A DNA stretch of 24,353 nt from a virus: IMG/VR virus record IMGVR_UViG_3300032134_000020, positions 1-24,353 of that record; one strand, 5' to 3'. The position numbers were made by a program, and so were the translations under genes. Position 1 is the stretch's first letter. Each line of letters opens with the position of its first letter. The notes beneath the pieces were generated by a model. It made no database searches, was not told the origin of the DNA, and saw only the letters and a list, made by a program, of their open reading frames with translations. Below are positions 7,316-12,187 of the stretch, piece by piece.

Positions 7316-7591
7316 CTAATCCTCCTCATCAAAAATATCTTGCGTAGGGCCGTTGATAGTCTCGTAGACCTCTTGATTAGACCTACCATGCTTGTCTAGC
7401 CACTCATTGATGGACATCCATGAGGCATCCTCCTCCATATACATCAACCAATCTTTAACTTTACCCATTTTCATCTCCTCTAAAACTTCATTCAGATTTA
7501 TGTATGATCCACTAGATGCTGATGTTGAACCAGCACATGCTCCTGTAGTAACAAACAACAGCACTACTAACAAGTTTTTAACTCTACTCAT
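7316..7591 (-). CDS. candidate phage lipoprotein or secreted protein, 91 aa
   Basis: The N-terminus is a signal peptide: MSRVK, a hydrophobic core NLLVVLLFVTT (6-16), then TGAC with Cys19. This resembles a lipobox, although position -3 is Thr instead of the usual Leu or Val. The mature part begins with Ser/Gly-rich AGSTSASSGS, a common lipoprotein spacer, and is otherwise acidic with helical segments. AAGGAG lies six bases before the ATG. In phages such small exported proteins can act in superinfection exclusion or lysis; neither is shown here. A TTGACA-17-TATAAA promoter sits immediately upstream, so it may be an early, independently expressed gene. Confidence 0.7.
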   Translation of the reverse strand: MSRVKNLLVVLLFVTTGACAGSTSASSGSYINLNEVLEEMKMGKVKDWLMYMEEDASWMSINEWLDKHGRSNQEVYETINGPTQDIFDEED

Positions 7592-7602
7592 TTTGATCTC
7601 CT

Positions 7603-7631
7603 TTTATAGCACATCTGTTGGTGAATGTCAA
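7603..7631 (-). promoter_or_regulatory. sigma70-type promoter immediately upstream of the lipoprotein gene
   Basis: On the minus strand a perfect TTGACA (7631-7626) and TATAAA (7608-7603) are 17 bases apart. The -10 box touches the Shine-Dalgarno sequence, so the predicted start point falls within a few bases of the ATG at 7591. The TGA of the upstream gene lies inside the -35 box. Confidence 0.65.
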
Positions 7632-7792
7632 CCAGAATTTTCAAGTAAGACTACTCTCCACTCTTTAACTGCTGACCATCTACGATATAGATCAAGAGCA
7701 TAGTCCTTCGCCTCATCTTCAGTGGCAAACTTCTTACCATTCCCAGCCCATGTGCCGGTGTTATCAGCTTGAACTTCTACTACATATTCCAT
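7628..7792 (-). CDS. conserved small phage protein, 54 aa
   Basis: I prefer the ATG at 7792, which has AAGGAA seven bases upstream; an upstream in-frame ATG at 7888 would overlap the neighbour gene and add an unusual hydrophobic leader. The protein starts MEYVVEVQADNTGTWAGNG and continues with an amphipathic helix (EDEAKDYALDLYRRW) and a C-terminal strand WRVV. I recognise this layout from many small phage proteins of unknown function. It ends in GGT TGA CA, placing its stop codon in the -35 box of the next promoter. Confidence 0.7.
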   Translation of the reverse strand: MEYVVEVQADNTGTWAGNGKKFATEDEAKDYALDLYRRWSAVKEWRVVLLENSG

Positions 7793-7817
7793 GTATATTT
7801 CCTTCATGTGTCCAGCA

Positions 7818-8114
7818 TTAACCATAACTCTTTTTATCACCCATATCATCACAATACACGCCCAACTTATCAACCATCTTTTTGTCATAGGTATCAGCTA
7901 TCTCTTTAGCCTCTTCATAGTAACCACCGATGCCGATGGTTTTCCATACTTGCTTTTCATAGTGCCAGCCATACACGTTATAGCCAACCATGTGCCTATC
8001 TTCGCAGGGTATCATAACATCATGTGCCCCGTCCTCGTGAAGTGTTATATCATAGTCATACACAGGCATGACAAAAGAGAACTTTGTGACTTTACGAGTT
8101 ATATATCTAGGCAT
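7818..8114 (-). CDS. hypothetical 98-aa protein
   Basis: Unrecognised. Start has AGGAG about seven bases upstream. The protein has several beta-like segments (10-24, 42-52, 56-63), many Tyr and Asp residues, and a helical C-terminal region (EEAKEIADTYDKKMVD). Cys37 and Cys88 are far apart and form no metal site. It is the first gene after a TTGACA promoter at 8147-8175. Confidence 0.65.
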   Translation of the reverse strand: MPRYITRKVTKFSFVMPVYDYDITLHEDGAHDVMIPCEDRHMVGYNVYGWHYEKQVWKTIGIGGYYEEAKEIADTYDKKMVDKLGVYCDDMGDKKSYG

Positions 8115-8146
8115 CTTTCTTCTCCTGAAGTTTGTTGAATGTTTCT

Positions 8147-8175
8147 AACATAAGCACTGTCGTGTTAGATGTCAA
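8147..8175 (-). promoter_or_regulatory. candidate sigma70-type promoter
   Basis: TTGACA (8175-8170) and TATGTT (8152-8147) on the minus strand, 17 bases apart, upstream of the 98-aa gene with a leader of about 25 nt. The stop TGA of the upstream gene is again embedded in the -35 box. Confidence 0.55.
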
Positions 8176-8417
8176 CCCCATAAAGCATTATTGATGACTT
8201 CTATTCTAACTTCTATAATCTCCTTTTCAGCTACACCATATTCACAGCTAGCAATAGCCATAGCCTCTTTAGCTGTATATGCTCTCACATATTCAACAGT
8301 GAGATCGCCTTCTTTATCTCCTTTGCCAATCCACCTAATAAGATAGGTAAACAGGCTGGGTCGATTTGGATATAGAATCTTAGTAATCATCCCGTGAGGT
8401 GTCAAGTACTTATTCAT
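8172..8417 (-). CDS. hypothetical 81-aa protein
   Basis: Unrecognised. The ATG at 8417 overlaps the stop of the upstream membrane-protein gene by eight bases, supporting this start by coupling, though the Shine-Dalgarno signal is weak. The C-terminal half reads as a beta-alpha-beta unit (LTVEYVRAYTAKEAMAIASC, then IIEVRIEVI). Proteins that modify or sense small targets sometimes have this pattern, but no family can be named. Confidence 0.6.
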   Translation of the reverse strand: MNKYLTPHGMITKILYPNRPSLFTYLIRWIGKGDKEGDLTVEYVRAYTAKEAMAIASCEYGVAEKEIIEVRIEVINNALWG

Positions 8418-8586
8418 AATCTTTCACCATAAAATACCATGCCACAACAATAACTATAGGCAACATGAACAACAAACCAAAGTGAAATAGACCGCCGTCG
8501 TAGTTCATAGCCATTTCAGCAGTGTATATATCACCTAGTAGTGCAGCTATAACGATTAGTGCATACATCGATCTTATCATTGACAT
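8410..8586 (-). CDS. 58-aa two-helix membrane protein
   Basis: AAAGGA stands seven bases before the ATG. Two hydrophobic segments, residues 8-20 (YALIVIAALLGDI) and 33-53, are joined by a short polar loop (AEMAMNYDGG); the C-terminus is charged (VKDYE). Topology would be hairpin-like in the inner membrane. It is the first gene after the promoter at 8616-8644 and is coupled to the next gene by overlap. Such small early membrane proteins can affect host envelope or superinfection; no family is recognised. Confidence 0.65.
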   Translation of the reverse strand: MSMIRSMYALIVIAALLGDIYTAEMAMNYDGGLFHFGLLFMLPIVIVVAWYFMVKDYE

Positions 8587-8615
8587 TTGCTAGTCCTTTC
8601 CATTTGTCTGGTATG

Positions 8616-8644
8616 ATACTAGAACAGAATTACCCATAAGTCAA
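8616..8644 (-). promoter_or_regulatory. candidate sigma70-type promoter
   Basis: TTGACT (8644-8639) and TAGTAT (8621-8616), 17 bases apart, minus strand, about 30 bases before the two-helix membrane protein gene. The -35 box overlaps a CATAAG word (read CTTATG on this strand), a word that also recurs in the control region. Confidence 0.5.
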
Positions 8645-8736
8645 CCATTGTTTTAACTATTCTAATTCAAACATTTCATATAGTGGATAAAGAAGTAGAT
8701 GATGTAGTTATTAATATACATTCGTATAGTATACCT

Positions 8737-8764
8737 TATATAGGGTGTTTTCATAAGTTGTCAA
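8737..8764 (-). promoter_or_regulatory. candidate sigma70-type promoter in gene-poor gap
   Basis: A perfect TTGACA (8764-8759) is followed by overlapping TATATA (16-base spacing, 8742-8737) and TATAAG (18-base spacing). ACTTATGA follows the -35 box. It lies at the end of the small ribbon-helix-helix-like gene and would transcribe leftward through the gap 8587-8760, which has no gene. Confidence 0.5.
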
Positions 8765-8934
8765 GGGGTAAGGAAAAACTTTTTTACACTGTTACAATAA
8801 TACAACACATCATAACGTGTTATCAGTAAGTGTGATAGTCGCTGCATGTTGTACTTTTGCAACACCTCCATAGTCGTATCAGTAAGCGTGATAGTAGGGC
8901 TCTGTTCTTTTTTTGTTCTACTTTTCCTTATCAT
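8761..8934 (-). CDS. ribbon-helix-helix-like small DNA-binding protein, 57 aa
   Basis: Start ATG at 8934 with AAAAGG upstream; a longer in-frame start at 9024 overlaps the preceding gene. A basic N-terminus (MIRKSRTKK) leads into PTITLTD, then helix TMEVLQKYN and helix LSHLLITRYDVLYY. This strand-helix-helix order with TITL-[ST]-[DE] resembles CopG/Arc-type ribbon-helix-helix repressors. The inter-helix turn is short and the similarity is by eye only. It follows a HicA-like gene by 73 bases, so it may be an antitoxin or regulator. A near-exact 19-bp repeat lies within the gene in two different frames. Confidence 0.45.
   Translation of the reverse strand: MIRKSRTKKEQSPTITLTDTTMEVLQKYNMQRLSHLLITRYDVLYYCNSVKKFFLTP
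8821..8895. repeat. 19-bp direct repeat pair
   Basis: TATCAGTAAGTGTGATAGT (8821-8839) and TATCAGTAAGCGTGATAGT (8877-8895) differ at one base and start 56 bases apart. Because they fall in different reading frames of the small gene here, selection may act on the DNA. This could be an operator or iteron pair. Confidence 0.7.
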
Positions 8935-9007
8935 TACTAAGACCTTTTCAAAATACAAACACCAATAGGCCGCTATTGCTAGCAGCCTATCAGTCTGTTT
9001 TGTTTTG

Positions 9008-9178
9008 TTAAGCAATAATAGCATATAAGTGTTTTATAATGCTATTAGGGTATTCTGGCCTATTGCTTAACGTGTAGGTTCTGGTATGCATTATCACCAT
9101 ATAGTGCCCCTTTTTGGTCTGTTTTATTGTTGCACCTTGTTTGCGCAATTGTTTGAATAATTGCTTTTGTTTAAGCAT
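9008..9178 (-). CDS. HicA-like small dsRBD-fold protein, 56 aa
   Basis: Short gene 20 bases downstream of the Gp88-family gene, with AAAGG eight bases before the ATG. The sequence follows HicA/YcfA toxins: a first helix QKQLFKQLRKQGATI, a strand leading to KKGHYMVIMH (the HicA active-site His lies in the equivalent G-[ST]-H/GH position, here H25), a strand TYTLSNRPEYP, and a final helix NSIIKHLYAI. It is at the short end for HicA. HicA proteins bind and cut mRNA. No HicB-like antitoxin is adjacent; a ribbon-helix-helix-like gene is. Similarity is by pattern, so the family call is tentative. Confidence 0.5.
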   Translation of the reverse strand: MLKQKQLFKQLRKQGATIKQTKKGHYMVIMHTRTYTLSNRPEYPNSIIKHLYAIIA

Positions 9179-9198
9179 GTCTCGCGCCTTTCTAATTG

Positions 9199-10035
9199 TT
9201 ATGCAGCGGCAGGGATATCTAGTACGAAGCCTGACGTATCATAGAATGCATTCCCTTTAGGCGTTAGTGCTACCGCCTTGTTGATACCATCAAGGAAACG
9301 CAAATCATGGATGTCACCACTAATAACTTTGCGCCCCTTGTATACCTTAGGCAATAAATCACTTTTGCCAATACGCAATACGAACGCTACATTTAACGGC
9401 TGTTCCCATGCTATGGTGTCGTTGACTTCATTGCGTGAGAATGTCAGAGAATAGTTAGGGATATGAGATACATCCCTATTCGGAACTTTTGTATAATCAT
9501 AGAACGTTATAGCAGGGAACATATTAAAAATATGCGGCTGTTCTCTTTCCCATAGTCTATCGCTTGTCCCGTTCAAGCGAATGCATGGAATAGCATTGGA
9601 ACGCTTTGCACGCCTTTCGTGCGCCGCTATTTCACGTTCAAGCTTGATCATGAATTGCTCTCTAAATTCTACATATAATATTGCCCTAACAATTCTAGCA
9701 ATATGAACATGGTGCGCGCCATTGTTAACCATATGGCGCTGTCCATGGCCACTAGTATTTAAACATTCAACACCACATCCCAAACTAGCAAACGCACAAA
9801 AGTTATAGCCGGACCATGAACTAGGCGCAAAATGCAATATGGCTGTCATATATCCAAACTTTTCACCCTTAATTACTTTTGGGTTTATTGTCAGAATGTT
9901 AGGCAATTTAGACCATGCCAACCTACCATTCGCCCTAGTGGCGTCAATGATCTTTTGTCGTGCCGCTTTGCGACATGCAATGATCAAGTTATCAGAATTG
10001 AATATTTCACGTAACTTTTTAGAAGCATTTGCCAT
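9199..10035 (-). CDS. Gp88-family protein (mycobacteriophage Gene product 88-like)
   Basis: 278 aa. The core resembles the Gp88 family: LTINPKV near 48-54, then YMTAILHFAPSSWSGYNFC, with Cys80, Cys87 and Cys91 in NFCAFASLGCGVECLNTSG followed by GHGQ. C-terminal features are IRLNGTSDRLWE (152-163) and FYDYTK (178-183). The Cys triplet suggests a metal or iron-sulphur site. Biochemical function of the family is not known to me. Start has AAGGAT upstream. It lies with an ArdC-like antirestriction gene in a block whose base composition looks less AT-rich than the flanks, suggesting acquisition as a cassette. Confidence 0.75.
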   Translation of the reverse strand: MANASKKLREIFNSDNLIIACRKAARQKIIDATRANGRLAWSKLPNILTINPKVIKGEKFGYMTAILHFAPSSWSGYNFCAFASLGCGVECLNTSGHGQRHMVNNGAHHVHIARIVRAILYVEFREQFMIKLEREIAAHERRAKRSNAIPCIRLNGTSDRLWEREQPHIFNMFPAITFYDYTKVPNRDVSHIPNYSLTFSRNEVNDTIAWEQPLNVAFVLRIGKSDLLPKVYKGRKVISGDIHDLRFLDGINKAVALTPKGNAFYDTSGFVLDIPAAA

Positions 10036-10049
10036 AATCGTAATCCTTA

Positions 10050-10217
10050 TTAGTTATTCATCCATTCATCAAACGATAACAACGGCTGTCCGGTATTAAC
10101 ATCATTACCTTTACCGTCGCTTGCACAATGCAAATATACATCATATGCATCCTCTAAACTACCTCTATTTGACAATTCCCATAGTTCGCTATTTGATAGG
10201 CTATTATATTTTGCCAT
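10050..10217 (-). CDS. hypothetical 55-aa acidic protein
   Basis: Unrecognised. I start it at the ATG at 10217 because the leader ATATGGGAAT lies before it at nearly the same distance as before the ArdC-like gene; an in-frame ATG at 10232 has no ribosome site. The protein is polar and acidic with a helical N-terminal half (NSELWELSNRGSLEDAYDVY) and a C-terminal FDEWMNN. It sits between ArdC-like and Gp88-family genes and may work with either. Confidence 0.6.
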   Translation of the reverse strand: MAKYNSLSNSELWELSNRGSLEDAYDVYLHCASDGKGNDVNTGQPLLSFDEWMNN

Positions 10218-10279
10218 TGTTTTAATTCCCATATGATAGTTAGCAAGCGCGACATTATTGCCCCGCTTGCTTTCTATCG

Positions 10280-11137
10280 TTACCTCTTTTCATTCATTAC
10301 CCATGCGGTCGCACGCTCAGCTTTTGAAAACGCTTGTTGCAATGCATTGGGATTATCTTGCAACATTTCAATCCAATTATTGAGATATTTTGCATGATCT
10401 TCGCGGGGTTCATTTATCATGCCAAGTTTAATCATGCTCATGGCGCTGCTACATTCCGCCACCAACTCCTCAAATGCATAACCTTTGCGATCTACACCAA
10501 ACTTTCGATCTAGTAAAGATTTATGGCCAGTAGCATGACCCAATTCATGGAATAGAGTACTATAAAAACCGTTTGTTGTTTTGAATTGTTCGCGCTCTGG
10601 CATATGCACATCATGCACGGCGGGACTGTAGTATGCACGATCACCACCATATATAACATTGATACCAGTGTTATTGACAACACTTTCCGCCTTACCATTA
10701 CGTTCCACACCATTAGGCAATGGCGTATCGTTTTTCTTGGCCAGTAATGGCGTTTCAAGTTGCGCGCCATTATAAACAGCATAAGCGCGCCAGCCCGCTA
10801 TAAATGTAGACTTTTCGCCGTCTTCATTTTTGTTTACGATTAATGGGCGGAGCAACCATGTTCTGGTTTTCAATTCGTCACGTCGCACGCGATATTTGCC
10901 ATTGGATTGCTTGCACTGATTATACGTTAACCAATGGGCACTATTCCAGTCATGCGACATTGCCGCCATTGATAGGATAAATGGATTAAATCCGCTAAAC
11001 TTATGGCCAGTTGAAATGTTCACATGTTCGCCTAAGTCTATAGACGTTTGGACCCATGGCTTGCTCCAATCGGTTCCATGTTTCCGCATAGCACTAATGA
11101 ACATATCCGCATTGATTTGAATTGCTTTATCTGACAT
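10280..11137 (-). CDS. ArdC-like antirestriction protein with zincin metallopeptidase domain
   Basis: 285 aa. The N-terminal half (about 5-125) has the ArdC single-stranded DNA-binding pattern, including WSKPW, SGFNPFILS and HWLTYNQ followed by a Lys/Arg-rich strand. The C-terminal half is a zincin: HELGH (197-201) gives two zinc His and the catalytic Glu, and the following FEELVAE (about 222-228) supplies the usual acidic third ligand. Plasmid ArdC proteins protect incoming DNA from type I/II restriction. It is the first gene of the leftward arm, about 570 bases from the strong leftward promoter, a position that fits early anti-defence. The start has an ATATGGGAAT leader instead of a classic Shine-Dalgarno sequence. 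Confidence 0.88.
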   Translation of the reverse strand: MSDKAIQINADMFISAMRKHGTDWSKPWVQTSIDLGEHVNISTGHKFSGFNPFILSMAAMSHDWNSAHWLTYNQCKQSNGKYRVRRDELKTRTWLLRPLIVNKNEDGEKSTFIAGWRAYAVYNGAQLETPLLAKKNDTPLPNGVERNGKAESVVNNTGINVIYGGDRAYYSPAVHDVHMPEREQFKTTNGFYSTLFHELGHATGHKSLLDRKFGVDRKGYAFEELVAECSSAMSMIKLGMINEPREDHAKYLNNWIEMLQDNPNALQQAFSKAERATAWVMNEKR

Positions 11138-11403
11138 TGGTTATTCCCATATTTGATTTAAGATGGACTATAAATAACACACAATCAAAAGGTTGGCAAT
11201 GGATTAAATGCATTGATATGTAATTAATTTTGACGCGCCTATCCTATCGCCAATTGGATGCATGGCATTGATAGCAAACAATATTCGAATGGACAGGGGT
11301 CTGGTCTGTTATGAAAATTAGGCGCCCCACTATATAAACCATAGGGAAACCATAGAGGCATGAAGCAATAAATTATGGCGCCGTCTCCATAAGATATCCA
11401 CAT

Positions 11404-11422
11404 GAGAATGATTATCATTCGC
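11404..11422. promoter_or_regulatory. Fur-box-like palindrome
   Basis: The 19 bases GAGAATGATTATCATTCGC match the classical Fur consensus GATAATGATAATCATTATC at 15 of 19 positions. The centre is a perfect inverted repeat, GAATGAT-T-ATCATTC (11406-11420). It is inside the leftward leader, about 300 bases from the promoter, so direct promoter occlusion is not obvious. Confidence 0.4.
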
Positions 11423-11449
11423 AACTGTAAAGAAAAATAAATAAATTGT

Positions 11450-11488
11450 GGGGATAGGGGGGGAAGGCAAGGGCCAGTGGGGGCGGGG
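11450..11488 (+). other. G-rich tract with quadruplex potential
   Basis: Five runs of three or more G occur within 39 bases (11450-11453, 11457-11463, 11471-11473, 11479-11483, 11485-11488) separated by short loops. In a genome this AT-rich, the tract stands out sharply. The G strand is the template for leftward transcription. Confidence 0.6.
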
Positions 11489-11585
11489 TGTGTAATATAT
11501 GAACTACTGAGCAATTTTTTCTAATTTTAAAGGAATTGTAAAAGTACAACATATTCAATGACTTAGCAAAAGACTCTATTCTAAG

Positions 11586-11764
11586 CATAAGAATATTTCT
11601 AGTAACAAAATCAATGCCTTATGAATCTATTCTAGTCCATAAGTAGTCATAAGATTAGAAGAAGTAGGAGAAAGTATCATAAGTATTAATATGGGGGGTG
11701 GGGTTCATAAGTATATATTATACACCTTCTGACGAATTTGTCAAGCTTTATTTTTTATCTTATG
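11586..11764. repeat. cluster of CATAAG/CTTATG repeats
   Basis: Seven copies in 179 bases: CATAAG at 11586, 11638, 11648, 11678 and 11706, CTTATG at 11618 and 11759. Several share a longer form, TACTTATGR on the minus strand. They flank the leftward promoter, as expected for binding sites of a regulator or initiator. Confidence 0.55.
11717..11744 (-). promoter_or_regulatory. main leftward promoter, consensus sigma70
   Basis: TTGACA (11744-11739) and TATAAT (11722-11717), both perfect, 16 bases apart on the minus strand. TGACGAATTTGTCA (11730-11743, plus-strand reading) forms an operator-like palindrome over the -35 box and spacer. A 30-bp stretch (11716-11745) is repeated in inverted orientation at the rightward promoter with two mismatches. 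Confidence 0.85.
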
Positions 11765-11832
11765 ATAACGTATTGATTTCATTAATTTTTATTTTTTAGA
11801 AAAATAGCCTTTATTCTACTTTTATAAAATAA

Positions 11833-11895
11833 CTTACATGCCTCAAAATACCCCTTTAGTATCAGTAGTTTAACATAGGCATGTAAGCTTTTTTT
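11833..11895 (+). terminator. inverted repeat with T-tract, terminator-like or attenuator-like
   Basis: CTTACATGCCT (11833-11843) and AGGCATGTAAG (11877-11887) are perfect 11-bp arms, followed after one base by seven Ts (11889-11895). The 33-base loop is long for a simple terminator. A second inverted repeat, AAAATACCC (11845-11853) with GGGTATTTT (11912-11920), interlocks with it, so the two helices form an entangled pair. Confidence 0.4.
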
Positions 11896-11897
11896 AG

Positions 11898-11928
11898 TTT
11901 TAGGTAAAACAGGGTATTTTAGGTAAAA
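11898..11928. repeat. 12-bp direct repeat TTTTAGGTAAAA
   Basis: Exact copies at 11898-11909 and 11917-11928, starting 19 bases apart (about two helical turns), 50 bases upstream of the rightward promoter. The spacing suits two copies of a regulator bound on one face of the DNA. Confidence 0.6.
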
Positions 11929-11976
11929 ATAGTTTCCTTTATTATCAACTACTTATAACTTTTTTTAATTTTTTAC

Positions 11977-12004
11977 TTGACAAATCTGTCAGAAGGTGTA
12001 TAAT
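11977..12004 (+). promoter_or_regulatory. main rightward promoter of the structural arm, consensus sigma70
   Basis: Perfect TTGACA (11977-11982) and TATAAT (11999-12004), 16 bases apart. TGACAAATCTGTCA (11978-11991) is a palindrome with five-base arms covering the -35 box and spacer. The 30-bp block 11976-12005 is the inverted twin of the leftward promoter. Transcription would start near 12011. Confidence 0.88.
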
Positions 12005-12010
12005 AGTAGG

Positions 12011-12187
12011 TAGAGCAGTAAAAAAGTCAAACCTTCTCACTTCACTTTTTACTGGAAGAGGGCTTATTCCTTACTGCTATACTTCTTCTATTAGACTTGT
12101 TCTAATAGGGGCGATAAAAGGACTTAAAAAGTGCAACTCGTAAGTCACTTTCCATGGTTTATCCTTTTATCAGATTAAAGGAACATT
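12011..12187 (+). promoter_or_regulatory. structured 5' leader with riboswitch-like Shine-Dalgarno switch
   Basis: Element 1: CAGTAAAAAAGT (12016-12027) pairs with ACTTTTTACTG (12044-12054), or alternatively AGCAGTAA (12014-12021) with TTACTGCT (12071-12078). Element 2: hairpin CTATTAGA/TCTAATAG (12088-12108, five-base loop), extendable by further pairs. Element 3: GATAAAAGGA (12113-12122) pairs with TCCTTTTATC (12162-12171). Inside it GACTTA/TAAGTC and AAAGTG/CACTTT interleave as a pseudoknot. TCCTTT (12162-12167) is also the exact complement of the ribosome site AAAGGA (12177-12182), so element 3 and Shine-Dalgarno sequestration exclude each other. No known riboswitch class recognised. Confidence 0.6.

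Larger units (their letters stand above)
11138..11715. other. gene-free stretch before the ArdC-like gene: long leftward leader
   Basis: No convincing gene in 578 bases. It would form an unusually long untranslated leader of the leftward transcript. It contains three GCATTGAT words (the first, near 11109, just inside ArdC), two GGCGCC sites, a Fur-box-like palindrome (11404-11422), a G-rich tract (11450-11488), an imperfect direct repeat around CTATTCTA (near 11574 and 11627) and most of the CATAAG repeats. Confidence 0.6.

Noticed and set aside
8761-9178. Standard HicAB pair
   Set aside because: The second protein lacks the HicB RNase H-like fold pattern and is too short.
9839-10099. Plus-strand open frame across the Gp88 gene
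   Set aside because: It is the antisense shadow of a clearly coding gene and lacks a ribosome site. The same applies to other plus-strand frames at 974-8138.
10510-10782. Second minus-strand frame inside the ArdC-like gene
   Set aside because: The ArdC frame carries the HELGH motif and a continuous domain; the other frame is a Met/Cys-rich shadow.
11239-11514. Open frame of 91 codons on the minus strand in the control region
   Set aside because: It reads through the C-rich complement of the G tract, has no ribosome site, a biased Pro/Ile/Tyr composition and no protein-like pattern.
11472-11643. Second possible minus-strand small gene near 11590
   Set aside because: No ribosome site, runs into the Pro-rich translation of the G tract; probably chance.
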